This document shows positions 1 through 8,538 of a stretch of 53,814 nt of DNA, piece after piece. The stretch covers positions 1 to 53,814 of the forward strand of contig CAZYEI010000005.1 of the NCBI GenBank assembly GCA_964646425.1, given 5' to 3'. Source of the DNA: CAZYEI01 sp964646425 (GTDB lineage: Bacteria; Bacillota_I; Bacilli_A; RFN20; JAISJY01). The number at the start of each line of letters is the position of its first letter. The first letter of the stretch is position 1. The notes beneath the pieces are model-generated. The model was not told the DNA's origin. It saw only the letters and a list, made by a program, of their open reading frames with translations, and did no database searches. Position numbers and translations under genes: made by a program.

Positions 1-1197
1 AAATGGTTTATTTTCAGTGCTCTTTTATTTTCTTTTTGTTTAGGATTTTTTCTAGGAAATATCTATAATTATAATTTTTCGTACTATCAATGTGATTTTA
101 CTATTAATAATATTGACAATTTTCAAATAGACAAATTAACCAATATTGACTATTTAAATCAAATTAAAGCTAGCGGATATAATGAAAAAACGCAATCAAA
201 TAAATATATTAATATTGATGTTGAAAAAATGCTTAATAATAATGATTTTAAAGTTAATTTAAACGAAGACAAGAGTATTACTATAACAACTCCATATAAA
301 TATTACGATGTATTTTTTGTTTCTTCTTCAAGAAGTTTAAGCAGTCGAGCAAAAACTTTTATTAAAGATGCTGTTAATAATTTAGCAAACGATGAAAAAG
401 TAACATATAAATATAATAATGACATCATTTGCATAAATAACTATGTTAACAAAACAATTATCGGTTTATACTCTTTATTAATCGGATGTATTGTATCGTT
501 ATCTATTTGTATTTCTTTATATTTTAAAAAGAATGAAGTTAATGATGATTTTATCTATGATAATAAAAACACCTACAAATCAATCTTCCATAAAAAATAC
601 TGGATTGATTCCTTTAGTGCTATTAAAAAAACAAAAGATTTAACTACTCTTTCTTTAATTTTAGCAATGATAGTGATTTGCAAGTTAATTCCTATTCCAA
701 GCGGATTCGGTGATTTAGGAATATCGTTTACTTACTTATTTATTGCTTTGACTGGAGTTATCTATGGACCAATATATGGATTTTTAATTGGTATTTTATC
801 AGATACTATTGGCTTTTTTATGAACTCGAGCGGTTTCTTTTTTATTGGATATACCATCCAAGCTGCATTAACAGGAATGATTTATGGACTTTTATTTTAT
901 AAAACAAAAATCAATTTTACAAAAGTATTATTGTGTAGAGTTATAATCAACTTTTTTATGAATGTTTTGCTTGGTTCGTTTTGTTATACATTAGTTTTTA
1001 CAAAGTTTTCTTTATTCAGTAAAGAATTTAACGATTTCTTATTTTCATACATTACACTGCTCTCTTTACCTAAAAATATCATTTATTTATTACCACAAAG
1101 TTTATTCTTATTTTATTTTATTAAGTTAATCTCTCCGATTTTATCTTACAAACAATTAATAAATAAAAATATTTGCGACCATATAAAAGTATTTTAA
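1..1197 (+). CDS. ECF transporter S component with extra N-terminal extracytoplasmic domain (5' partial)
   Basis: The frame is open from base 1, so the true start lies left of the window. In order it shows a hydrophobic segment at the very left edge (GFFLGN), about 130 polar residues, a second membrane helix (around bases 450-520), a short charged linker, then a block of about six helices containing IPIPSGFG and FIALTGVIYGPIYGF. That block resembles folate-type ECF S components, which bind a vitamin and dock on the EcfA/A'/T energy module. The substrate is inferred from resemblance only, and no EcfAT genes are in view. The N-terminal part (TM, loop, TM) is not usual for S components; it recalls Wzz-type co-polymerase topology, but I see no Wzz signature. 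The following gene begins 58 bases later behind its own RBS. Confidence 0.65.
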   Translation, partial: KWFIFSALLFSFCLGFFLGNIYNYNFSYYQCDFTINNIDNFQIDKLTNIDYLNQIKASGYNEKTQSNKYINIDVEKMLNNNDFKVNLNEDKSITITTPYKYYDVFFVSSSRSLSSRAKTFIKDAVNNLANDEKVTYKYNNDIICINNYVNKTIIGLYSLLIGCIVSLSICISLYFKKNEVNDDFIYDNKNTYKSIFHKKYWIDSFSAIKKTKDLTTLSLILAMIVICKLIPIPSGFGDLGISFTYLFIALTGVIYGPIYGFLIGILSDTIGFFMNSSGFFFIGYTIQAALTGMIYGLLFYKTKINFTKVLLCRVIINFFMNVLLGSFCYTLVFTKFSLFSKEFNDFLFSYITLLSLPKNIIYLLPQSLFLFYFIKLISPILSYKQLINKNICDHIKVF

Positions 1198-1255
1198 TTT
1201 TATTGTTTTATCAATTTATTTATATTAAAATATAAATAGAAAAGAGGTAATTCCC

Positions 1256-2200
1256 ATGATAAAAAAAATATTACATGAAATAGAAAAAGCAGAAACAATT
1301 ATTATTTTTAGACATATAAAGCCTGATGGAGATGCAATCGGTTCTCAACATGGTCTAAAATATATCCTTAAAGAGAATTATCCAAATAAAACAATTCTAT
1401 GTTTAGGTGAGAATAGTAACTATTGGAAAATGTATTATTCGAATATAGACAGTGATATTGTTGATGATGAAACTATTAAGAATTCATTAGCAATAATAGT
1501 TGATACTCCTAATATCAGTAGAGTAGATGATCAACGATTTGAATTAGCTAAAACAAAAATAAAAATCGATCATCATATTTTTATTGAAGAATTTGCAGAC
1601 ATTGAATGGATTGATACTACTTCAATCGCAGCTTGTCAATTAATTGTTAAATTCGCTTTAGAAAATAATTTGAGAATACCTAGAAATGCAGCACTTTTAC
1701 TTTATACTGGGCTAGTAACAGATTCTGGAAGATTTCAATTTCAAAATACAAGTGCAGAGACATTACGTATGGGAGCAGTACTTTTAGAAACAGGTATTGA
1801 TGCACAAGACCTTTTTCGTTTCATGTATGAATCAAGCGAAAATATTGTAAGATTCAAAGGATATTGTGAAAACAACTTCACGCTTCTTGATTGTGGTCTT
1901 GCTTATAATATTTTAGATAAAGAAATACTAAAAGAATATGATGTTACAGCAAGTTCAGGGGCAAGCAATGTCAATTCGTTAAGTGGTATTAAAAAAGTAA
2001 AGATCTTCGTTCACTTTGCCGAAAACGAAGATGGTACAATTAAAGTAGAATTTAGATCAAAGAAAATCCCCGTAAATGTTATTGCCAATAAATATGGTGG
2101 TGGTGGCCACGCTTTAGCAAGCGGTGCAATTGTTGAAAATTTTAAAATCGTAGATAATATTATAGATGACTTAATCGAATTATGTGAGGAGGAAGAATAA
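1256..2200 (+). CDS. nrnA: DHH/DHHA1 phosphoesterase, NrnA-type oligoribonuclease / pAp phosphatase
   Basis: This cytosolic enzyme of 314 residues has the usual NrnA length. It carries the full metal-binding set: HIKPDGDAIGS (H20, D24, D26), D83 in VDTPN, IDHH (D105, H106, H107), D156 in LVTDSGRF, and the C-terminal DHHA1 substrate motif GGGGHALASGA. The family degrades 2-5 nt RNA, dephosphorylates 3'-phosphoadenosine 5'-phosphate (pAp) and can cleave pApA from c-di-AMP turnover. There is no membrane, PAS or GGDEF part, so it is not GdpP. The ATG follows AGAGGT at a good distance. Its TAA shares one base with the next ATG (TAATG), so the downstream cysQ-like gene is translationally coupled. 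That pairing suggests shared pAp removal. Confidence 0.9.
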   Translation: MIKKILHEIEKAETIIIFRHIKPDGDAIGSQHGLKYILKENYPNKTILCLGENSNYWKMYYSNIDSDIVDDETIKNSLAIIVDTPNISRVDDQRFELAKTKIKIDHHIFIEEFADIEWIDTTSIAACQLIVKFALENNLRIPRNAALLLYTGLVTDSGRFQFQNTSAETLRMGAVLLETGIDAQDLFRFMYESSENIVRFKGYCENNFTLLDCGLAYNILDKEILKEYDVTASSGASNVNSLSGIKKVKIFVHFAENEDGTIKVEFRSKKIPVNVIANKYGGGGHALASGAIVENFKIVDNIIDDLIELCEEEE

Positions 2201-2988
2201 TGGCTTTTGAAGAACAACTAGCAAGTGCTAAATTTGCAGCTTTATCTGCATCACAAATAATTATGGATGTTTATAACAATAATAATGCCGAAGTTACTAT
2301 AAAAAATGATAATTCCCCTGTAACACAAGCTGATATAGCCGCTGATAAGTTAATACGTAACATCCTAAAACAAAACTATCCAACATATGCCTTTTTAACT
2401 GAAGAATCAAATGATAATAAATCACGACTTAAAAGCGATTATGTTTGGGTAGTTGATCCAATTGATGGAACTAAAGATTTTATAAATAGAACTGGTGAAT
2501 TTACTATTAATATAGCACTTATTTATAAGCATCGACCAGTTGTAGGTGTTATTGCAATACCAGCTAAAAATGAATTATATTTTGCCAGCGAAGGTAAAGG
2601 AGCTTATTATCAAGCAAACAACCATATTGAAAAAATAAAAGTAAGCAACAAAGAAACTAATCTTGTTGGATTTCGTTCTCGTTTCCATTTTGGTGATTTA
2701 GAAAAAAATTACTATAGCCTTCATAATGATGTTATCTCTGAGGTGGTAATTATGGGAAGTTCTATTAAAGCATGTCATATCGCTCATGGATTAGCTCATG
2801 TTTATGTAAAAATCGGAAATGGTACTAAAGAATGGGATATTGCAGCAAGCGACATTATTGTTAAAGAAGCTGGTGGTTTCTTTGCAAAGCCAGATGGAAC
2901 TCCAATCATTTATAATAGAGATGATGTTTATAATCGAGAAGGATTTATTATAATGAATACTAGACAAGAAAAATTACTCGTAAAATAG
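2200..2988 (+). CDS. cysQ: Inositol-monophosphatase-family phosphatase, CysQ-like 3'(2'),5'-bisphosphate nucleotidase
   Basis: The protein has 262 residues and belongs to the Mg-dependent IMPase superfamily. It shows SPVTQADIAAD, the Glu pair in LTEES, the metal motif DPIDGTKDF, and EWDIAASDIIVKEAGG near the C-terminus. DPIDGTKDF is the form typical of CysQ, whereas true inositol monophosphatases usually have DPLDGTTNF. The predicted reaction is pAp to AMP plus phosphate in the cytosol. The start codon overlaps the nrnA stop by one base and the RBS (GAGGAGG) lies inside nrnA. No sulfate-assimilation genes are visible, so pAp would more likely arise from holo-ACP synthesis (inference). Broader sugar-phosphatase activity cannot be excluded. 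Confidence 0.8.
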   Translation: MAFEEQLASAKFAALSASQIIMDVYNNNNAEVTIKNDNSPVTQADIAADKLIRNILKQNYPTYAFLTEESNDNKSRLKSDYVWVVDPIDGTKDFINRTGEFTINIALIYKHRPVVGVIAIPAKNELYFASEGKGAYYQANNHIEKIKVSNKETNLVGFRSRFHFGDLEKNYYSLHNDVISEVVIMGSSIKACHIAHGLAHVYVKIGNGTKEWDIAASDIIVKEAGGFFAKPDGTPIIYNRDDVYNREGFIIMNTRQEKLLVK

Positions 2989-3008
2989 TATATTTTTTAA
3001 TCCAAATT

Positions 3009-3017
3009 TGTTATAAT
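3009..3017 (+). promoter_or_regulatory. Extended -10 promoter of fba
   Basis: TGTTATAAT is a perfect -10 hexamer with an upstream TG, 28 bases before the fba ATG. No good -35 is seen at 16-18 bases, which is common when an extended -10 is present. It separates fba from the nrnA-cysQ pair. Confidence 0.6.
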
Positions 3018-3045
3018 ATATTGCGAAAGAAAGAGGGAAATAAAA

Positions 3046-3912
3046 ATGGCATTAGTAAATGTAAAAGAAATGATGAAAAAAGCAGAAGAAGGACATTATG
3101 CAGTTGGTCATTTCAATATTAATAATTTAGAATGGACAAAGAGTATTTTACTTGTTGCTGAAGAAACTAAATCACCAGTTATTTTAGGTGTTTCAGAAGG
3201 CGCTGCAAAATATATGTGTGGTTTTAAAGTTGTAGCTGATATGGTTAAAGCAATGGTTGAAGCTTTAAACATTACAGTTCCTGTTGCTTTACACTTAGAT
3301 CATGGTTCATATGAAGGTGCTAAAGCTGCCCTAGCTGCTGGATTCAGTTCAGTAATGTTTGATGGTTCACACTATCCAATTGAAGAAAATATTGCTAAAA
3401 CAAAAGAAATTATTGCACTAGCTAATTCTATGGGCTGTTCAGTAGAAGCTGAAGTTGGCGCTATTGGTGGTGAAGAAGATGGCGTTGTAGGTAGTGGTGA
3501 AGTAGCTGATCCTAACGAATGTGCATTAATCGCTTCTTTAGGAGTAGATATGTTGGCAGCTGGTATCGGTAATATTCATGGAAAATATCCTGCTAATTGG
3601 AAAGGATTAGACTTTAATACACTAGCACAAATTAAAGAAAAAGTAGGAAATATGCCTTTAGTATTACATGGTGGAACTGGAATTCCTCAAGACATGATTA
3701 AAAAAGCTATTTCTTTAGGTGTTTGCAAAATTAACGTTAACACTGAATGTCAATTAGCATTCCAAGAAGCAACTAGAAAATATATTGAAGAAGGAAAAGA
3801 TTTAACAGGAAAAGGATTTGATCCAAGAAAATTACTTGCTCCTGGTGCTGAAGGAATTAAAAATGTAGTTCGTGAAAAAATCGAATTATTTGGTTCTAAA
3901 AATAAAGCTTAA
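3046..3912 (+). CDS. fba: Class II fructose-1,6-bisphosphate aldolase
   Basis: The 288-residue zinc aldolase interconverts fructose 1,6-bisphosphate with dihydroxyacetone phosphate and glyceraldehyde 3-phosphate in glycolysis. Zinc and active-site signatures are present: LHLDHGS, EAEVGAIGGEED, GNIHGKYP, LHGGTGIP and the phosphate-binding KINVNTE. The length and the N-terminus (MALVNVKEMMKKA) match Bacillus/Erysipelotrichia FbaA. The RBS is AGAGGG. It has its own extended -10 promoter and a strong hairpin terminator straight after the stop, so it is probably monocistronic and well expressed. Codon use is slightly less AT-rich than the flanking hypothetical genes. The close relatives GatY/KbaY (tagatose-bisphosphate aldolases) are the main alternative, but no galactitol or tagatose genes are nearby. 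Confidence 0.95.
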   Translation: MALVNVKEMMKKAEEGHYAVGHFNINNLEWTKSILLVAEETKSPVILGVSEGAAKYMCGFKVVADMVKAMVEALNITVPVALHLDHGSYEGAKAALAAGFSSVMFDGSHYPIEENIAKTKEIIALANSMGCSVEAEVGAIGGEEDGVVGSGEVADPNECALIASLGVDMLAAGIGNIHGKYPANWKGLDFNTLAQIKEKVGNMPLVLHGGTGIPQDMIKKAISLGVCKINVNTECQLAFQEATRKYIEEGKDLTGKGFDPRKLLAPGAEGIKNVVREKIELFGSKNKA

Positions 3913-3920
3913 TTAATTAA

Positions 3921-3948
3921 AAGAGAAACATATGTTTCTCTTTTTTTA
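3921..3948 (+). terminator. Intrinsic terminator after fba
   Basis: AAGAGAAACA (3921-3930) pairs perfectly with TGTTTCTCTT (3933-3942) and is followed by a T run. It starts 9 bases after the fba stop. Confidence 0.85.
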
Positions 3949-3996
3949 GTTATGTTTTTGCTTCTTTTAACATAAGATTAAAAGAGGTGGAATATA

Positions 3997-5256
3997 ATGG
4001 GAAAACAATATATTATAACTGGCGGAAACAGGCTTAGCGGAACAATAGAAATAGATGGTTCTAAAAATTCTGCATTAGCACTTATTCCAGCATCTTTACT
4101 ATGCAAAGATAAAGTAACATTAACTAATGTTCCACGTATTAGCGATATCTTTGATATGTTAGAAATACTAAACGAACTTGATGTCAAATATGAATTTATT
4201 GATAATACTTTAACAATTGATTCATCACAAATAAAAAATAAACCTTTAATTAATATCTATATAAAAAAGATACGAGCATCATACTACTTTATGGGAGTTT
4301 TACTGGCTCTTTTTCATAATGTTTCCATTGCTACGCCAGGTGGTTGCAAAATAGGAGATCGCCCTATTGATTATCACATAAACGGCTTTAAAAAATTAGG
4401 AATAAAAATCGATAATAACGAAGATATATATAATCTTTCTTATTCAATATTAAATAATACGACAATTGTACTTCCTTTTCCTTCAGTCGGTGCAACAATA
4501 AACCTAATTTTAGTTTCATGTAGAAGTGAAAACATCATAACAATAGCTAATGCTTCATGTGAGCCAGAAGTTATTCAAGTTATCGAACTGCTAAAACTTG
4601 CAGGTGCTAAAATAAAATTAATTGATAACAATACAATAATTATTATTGGAAATAACTTTAAAAAAACAATTAGTTACAAAGTTATGAACGATAGAATTGA
4701 AGCTGGAACTTATTGCATTCTTGGAGCTCTTTTAGGAAATAATTTAAAAATTAAAGGAGTTGAAAAAGCCCACTTAAACAGCCTTCTTAATATTTTTCAA
4801 TATATTGGAGTAAATTATAATTTAATTGATAATTCAATAATCTTTAACAAATCAAATCTACACAATTCTATCGATATCACCACTGCTCCCTATCCTTTAT
4901 TTCCTACCGATTTACAACAACCGCTTTGTGTATTAGCCACTCAAATCCCTAATATAAGTTATATCTACGAAGGTATTTATCTTAATAGAAAAGCCCACAT
5001 AAAAGAATTAAATAAAATGGGAGCTAATATTAAAACATTTCAAAATAAAATTGCTATATATGGGGCAACCCCATTAAAAGGAATGCTAATGCATGCCTCA
5101 GACCTAAGAGGCGGTGCAACATTAGTAATCGCAGCTCTTATAGCTAACGGCACATCTATCATAAAAGAAATTAACTACATTGAAAGAGGTTATCCAAACA
5201 TTGTTCAAAAATTAACAAAAGTCGGAGCAAATATAAAATTGGAGGAAGAATTATGA
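3997..5256 (+). CDS. murA: UDP-N-acetylglucosamine 1-carboxyvinyltransferase (MurA)
   Basis: The 419-residue enzyme transfers enolpyruvate from PEP to UDP-GlcNAc, the first committed step of peptidoglycan synthesis. Visible active-site elements are GSKNSAL (K23, N24), the catalytic cysteine C117 in PGGCKIGDRP (fosfomycin target), FPTDLQQP (catalytic Asp) and DLRGGATLV with IERGYPN near the C-terminus. A Cys rather than Asp at 117 predicts fosfomycin sensitivity of the enzyme. The RBS is AGAGGTGG. The TGA stop overlaps the next ATG by four bases (ATGA), so the following gene is co-translated. Firmicutes often have two copies (MurAA/MurAB); which one this is cannot be told here. Confidence 0.93.
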   Translation: MGKQYIITGGNRLSGTIEIDGSKNSALALIPASLLCKDKVTLTNVPRISDIFDMLEILNELDVKYEFIDNTLTIDSSQIKNKPLINIYIKKIRASYYFMGVLLALFHNVSIATPGGCKIGDRPIDYHINGFKKLGIKIDNNEDIYNLSYSILNNTTIVLPFPSVGATINLILVSCRSENIITIANASCEPEVIQVIELLKLAGAKIKLIDNNTIIIIGNNFKKTISYKVMNDRIEAGTYCILGALLGNNLKIKGVEKAHLNSLLNIFQYIGVNYNLIDNSIIFNKSNLHNSIDITTAPYPLFPTDLQQPLCVLATQIPNISYIYEGIYLNRKAHIKELNKMGANIKTFQNKIAIYGATPLKGMLMHASDLRGGATLVIAALIANGTSIIKEINYIERGYPNIVQKLTKVGANIKLEEEL

Positions 5257-5969
5257 AAAAAAGAATAATTATATCAATGTCATCTTTATTGTCACTTTTT
5301 GTATGCCTTGTCTTATTAATACACTTTATACCCAAAAACGAAAAACAATCTGTTTCTTTTATTTCTGACTATTTATGGAAAAATTATACAATTAATCAAA
5401 AAGAGATTTCCAAATCTTTAAAAACTAATTCAGTATATAATGATTATACATATTCTTCTTTAACTACAACGCAATTATTAAGATATCTCCAAGAAGATAC
5501 TACCAAAATTTCAACCACTAACCTATCACTTCACCAACAAATAAAAAGTGCAAAATACATTATTTTAAGTATTGGAATGAATGACTTTATCGAAGATATA
5601 AAAGTTTATTATCAAAAGCAAAAACTAGTTTATGACAAAGACATTTTATCATTGCATGCTGACATATTTATTAATCAATATCAACAAATAATTGAAGATA
5701 TATTATTAATTAACGAAAAAACCACAATAATTGCAACATCACTTTATTATCCCTATCCATATTTAGAAGATTATGAATTAATAAGTTTTTTCGATTTAAT
5801 AAATAAAGATGTTAAAGAAATATTAACAAATGAAAATGGTGTTTATATTGATATATCATCATATTCTCAAGAAAAATATCTTGATTCTTTAGATGATTAT
5901 AAATTAAACACCATAGCATTAAATAATATAATTGATAGAATAATTAATCTAGATTCTTTAAATCATTAG
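5253..5969 (+). CDS. Membrane-anchored SGNH-hydrolase-like protein, apparently lacking the catalytic Ser block
   Basis: The 238-residue protein has one N-terminal signal/anchor helix (residues about 4-26) and an extracytoplasmic domain. ILSIGMNDF resembles SGNH block III (GxND), and SSLTTTQLLRYL about 30 residues before it resembles the region of block II. The GDS block that would supply the nucleophile is not present between the anchor and block II, and the block V DxxH near the C-terminus is replaced by SLDDYKLN. It could therefore be a non-catalytic descendant. The ATGA overlap with murA suggests a wall-linked role (inference). Its last codons lie in a terminator hairpin and its end overlaps the convergent gene by 26 bases. 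Confidence 0.5.
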   Translation: MKKRIIISMSSLLSLFVCLVLLIHFIPKNEKQSVSFISDYLWKNYTINQKEISKSLKTNSVYNDYTYSSLTTTQLLRYLQEDTTKISTTNLSLHQQIKSAKYIILSIGMNDFIEDIKVYYQKQKLVYDKDILSLHADIFINQYQQIIEDILLINEKTTIIATSLYYPYPYLEDYELISFFDLINKDVKEILTNENGVYIDISSYSQEKYLDSLDDYKLNTIALNNIIDRIINLDSLNH

Positions 5970-6570
5970 GTTCTTCCAATGATCTAAAGAATTTTTCTTT
6001 TGCAACTGTTTTAGCAAAGTCTAAACATCCAAGATAGTTTAAAATTGCTCTAATAACAACAATAAACCAAACAACAACAACAACTATTAAAGTATAAGTT
6101 ATATAACCATATAATTCCAAAATTGGTTCGGGATATTTAATTACTTTAGGCAAACCACTTATAAGATTAATTCCCCAAAATTTGGATTTTGGCCACTCTA
6201 ATTTAAATGATAAAGACTTAAGAGCATTAAGCATTAAAGTGAAATCACCTTTATAGACTTTATTAAAATATAGCCATACACCTAATAAGCTAATTACTAA
6301 CAAACGCATTACCCATCTTGTGTTTTTATATAAAAAGCGACTTTCTTTTTTTCTTACACATTCAATAAGTTCCTGTGGAGTAGTAATGATTTTATATTTA
6401 TTTAATTCATATAAATACTTATAAATCTTTTCTCCTCTTTTTTTCATTCTTGCTCTTTCCCATTGATAAATAGCACCGATAACAATGAAAACTAGTACAA
6501 AAACAATTGCCAAAACTGCTAGTATTTTTTTATCTCGTTCAGTAAGAGTAATTAAAAATAAATTATTCAT
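5944..6570 (-). CDS. Membrane protein of unknown function
   Basis: I do not recognise this protein. It has about 208 residues and three hydrophobic segments (near residues 15-35, 82-100 and 155-180), a basic cytoplasmic stretch after the first one and a charged C-terminal tail. A longer reading from 6588 is possible, but AGGAGG at about 6580 lies 9 bases before the ATG at 6570, which is the better start. The gene overlaps the end of the upstream membrane-protein gene by 8 bases, so the two are co-translated. Its 3' end runs into the plus-strand gene before it and forms one arm of the shared hairpin. Confidence 0.6.
   Translation of the reverse strand: MNNLFLITLTERDKKILAVLAIVFVLVFIVIGAIYQWERARMKKRGEKIYKYLYELNKYKIITTPQELIECVRKKESRFLYKNTRWVMRLLVISLLGVWLYFNKVYKGDFTLMLNALKSLSFKLEWPKSKFWGINLISGLPKVIKYPEPILELYGYITYTLIVVVVVWFIVVIRAILNYLGCLDFAKTVAKEKFFRSLEEPNDLKNLD
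5953..6000 (+). terminator. Intrinsic terminator built into the converging 3' ends of two genes
   Basis: ATTCTTTAAATCATT (5953-5967) pairs with AATGATCTAAAGAAT (5978-5992) with one mismatch, then a T-rich tract follows on the plus strand. The plus-strand TAG (5967-5969) and the last codons of the minus-strand gene are part of the structure. On the minus strand the mismatch becomes a G-U pair but no U tract follows. Confidence 0.7.
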
Positions 6571-6886
6571 TATTTTCATCCTCCTCATCTAGATTATCTT
6601 CAAAAAAACGAGAATCAATATATTTATCTGGAATAGTTTTAACATATACTGTTTTTTGTTTCTTATTATCTTTATCAATTTGATTCATTACTTCATCTAA
6701 TGCCTCTTCATATTCATCATCTTCTATATAACTATATCCTCTAAAAAAACAAATAAATGATAATATTTCACCAATAAAATATTTAACAATTAAAAGCACT
6801 AACAAAAGCACAAAAGCTAATAGCCAAACAGGAGAAGTTAACACGATAAGAACACCAAGACCAAATGATTTAAATAATTTTATCAT
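6563..6886 (-). CDS. Small membrane protein with acidic C-terminal tail
   Basis: No family is recognised. The protein of about 107 residues has one long or two tightly packed N-terminal helices (SPVWLLAFVLLLVLLIV), then a cytosolic tail rich in Asp and Glu ending in EEDENNE. A start at 6901 is open, but GGAGGT lies 7-9 bases before the ATG at 6886, so that start is preferred. It is the first gene of a two-gene unit with the membrane protein that overlaps its stop codon. The acidic tail may contact a cytosolic partner (inference). Confidence 0.55.
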   Translation of the reverse strand: MIKLFKSFGLGVLIVLTSPVWLLAFVLLLVLLIVKYFIGEILSFICFFRGYSYIEDDEYEEALDEVMNQIDKDNKKQKTVYVKTIPDKYIDSRFFEDNLDEEDENNE

Positions 6887-6924
6887 GTATACCACCTCCA
6901 TTATTCTAATATAATGATAACAAT

Positions 6925-7773
6925 TTATTTACTAAATTTAAATACTTGAAAACAATTTTTTATAACTAATGGTAATAAAAACCATGAATAAACAAATAAT
7001 TTAAGTTCATCACTTATTATTGTTAACAATGGTATAGAAATAAATAAAAATGTAATTATTTGGATTACCGAAAATATCCAATTATATTTTAATTTAATAT
7101 TAAATGATGAAATAGTTTGAACCAACAAAGTTACAATATATATACCATAAGATAGCCGTAAAACGCTTATATTTTTCTTAAACACAAGCATAGTAAATAT
7201 AGACAGAGTATTTATTATTAATATTAGTATTCCACTATTATAGTTAAACTTTTTTAAATTTAACTTTTGATAATTATAAGATATGATAATAGAACTAAAA
7301 CTTGCTTGAGTTAAACCTATTAAAAACAAAAATAAATATTTGTTATTGTTAAAACTATCTATATTTATTTTTAATAATATTACCAAATCTTCTTCAATTT
7401 TTGTACCAAATAAAATAGAAATAACTAACATTGCTAAAGCAAATAGCCCAGCTTCAACAAATGACATAATAAATGTTAAATCAAATATTTTATTTATTCT
7501 TCTTGCTAAATAGCCAAATACCAATCCACTAATCAATGAAGGAAAAACATATAACAAAGACGTTATATATGAAATTATACTTGCCAAAAGTAAAGTTGCG
7601 AATAAAAAGGGAATAGATTTCTTAAAGCCAAATTCAAAAGATATATAAGATGAAAAAAAAGGCAAAAAGAAAATAAATAATAATTCTATTCCAGGAATGA
7701 TATAACTTAAACTAGTTAACCCAATAATCAAACCCGAAAATATTGCACCAATTGCAATATATCTTTGTTTCAC
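6925..7773 (-). CDS. Polytopic membrane protein, possibly DUF2232/YybS-like
   Basis: The protein has 282 residues and about eight hydrophobic segments. The N-terminal half (PGIELLFIFFLPFFSSYISF, then a helix pair ending in LVFGYLARR) resembles the DUF2232/YybS family of uncharacterised Firmicute membrane proteins, whose core recalls ECF S components. This assignment is by eye only. The start is GTG, with GGGAG about 12 bases upstream. It lies 17 bases after mntP in the same direction and is probably in its transcript. No soluble domain or catalytic motif is evident. Confidence 0.5.
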   Translation of the reverse strand: MKQRYIAIGAIFSGLIIGLTSLSYIIPGIELLFIFFLPFFSSYISFEFGFKKSIPFLFATLLLASIISYITSLLYVFPSLISGLVFGYLARRINKIFDLTFIMSFVEAGLFALAMLVISILFGTKIEEDLVILLKINIDSFNNNKYLFLFLIGLTQASFSSIIISYNYQKLNLKKFNYNSGILILIINTLSIFTMLVFKKNISVLRLSYGIYIVTLLVQTISSFNIKLKYNWIFSVIQIITFLFISIPLLTIISDELKLFVYSWFLLPLVIKNCFQVFKFSK

Positions 7774-7790
7774 GCTAACTCAGCTCCCTA

Positions 7791-8348
7791 TTAAAAAAAT
7801 AAATGCTCTATTAATATTTTAACACCAATTATAATTAAAATTAGCCCTCCAACTATTTGTGATTTTGATGCTAATAAATCTCCGCTTTTTTTACCAACAT
7901 AAACACCAATAAAACAAAGAACAAATGTAATTAATCCTATTAATAAAATTGCTTCAAATATCGATAATGCCCCACCAACAAAAGTAACGCCAATCATTAA
8001 TGCATCAATACTTGTTGCAATTCCTTGAATTAATAATATTTTGAATGTTAAATTTTCTTGATTAGATTCCTCATTATTTTTAATAGCATCAAGTAACATT
8101 TTACCACCTAAAAAGCCTAAAAAAGCAAAAGCAATCCAATGATCTAACTTCAAAATTATATCTTCAAAAATAGCGCCAATAAAATATCCAATTAAAGGCA
8201 TAATCGTTTGAAATATTCCAAAAATTAAAGCAATTAAAAAAGCTTTTTTAACTTTCATCTTATTTTCTTGCATTCCATCAGTTATTGATACTGCAAATGC
8301 ATCACAAGCAAGTCCAATACCAATCAAAATAACATCTAAAACTCCCAT
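7791..8348 (-). CDS. mntP: Manganese efflux pump MntP
   Basis: The 185-residue protein has six predicted helices arranged as two repeats, each with a buried acidic motif: GLACDAFAVSI in helix 1 and ATSIDALMIGVTF in helix 4. These Asp residues are hallmarks of the MntP family, which exports Mn(II). The length is typical. The RBS is AAGGGGG, about 12 bases before the ATG. Candidate minus-strand promoter: TTTAAA (8407-8412), 17-base spacer, TATAAT (8384-8389). The leader is only about 30 bases, too short for the yybP-ykoY manganese riboswitch that often controls this gene, so regulation must be by another route. Confidence 0.92.
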   Translation of the reverse strand: MGVLDVILIGIGLACDAFAVSITDGMQENKMKVKKAFLIALIFGIFQTIMPLIGYFIGAIFEDIILKLDHWIAFAFLGFLGGKMLLDAIKNNEESNQENLTFKILLIQGIATSIDALMIGVTFVGGALSIFEAILLIGLITFVLCFIGVYVGKKSGDLLASKSQIVGGLILIIIGVKILIEHLFF

Positions 8349-8383
8349 TATTATTTTATCCCCCTTCTATATCATACTTATTA

Positions 8384-8412
8384 ATTATATATTATTTTTA
8401 TTTATATTTAAA
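8384..8412 (-). promoter_or_regulatory. Candidate promoter of mntP
   Basis: Minus strand: -35 TTTAAA (4 of 6), 17-base spacer, perfect -10 TATAAT, giving a leader of about 30 bases. Confidence 0.45.
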
Positions 8413-8440
8413 TTACTTTTTATTTTCATTATGCTATAAT
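8413..8440 (+). promoter_or_regulatory. Candidate promoter of the sigma/anti-sigma pair
   Basis: TTACTT (8413-8418), 16-base spacer, TATAAT (8435-8440) preceded by TG one base upstream (TGC). It resembles a housekeeping promoter, not an ECF-type AAC/CGT one. The leader would be about 90 bases and contains a 6-bp hairpin (AGACAA 8481-8486 with TTGTCT). Confidence 0.5.
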
Positions 8441-8538
8441 ATTAATAATTTCAAAAAAAATAAATTTCTTCGACACTTTTAGACAATATTTTTGTCTTAT
8501 TGTTTGAAGGCTTCATTATAGAATTGAGGTGCTTTAGG

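Noticed and set aside
8349..8499. Possible yybP-ykoY manganese riboswitch before mntP
   Set aside because: From the likely -10 at 8384 the leader is about 30 bases, too short for the two-helix element, and no conserved core is seen.
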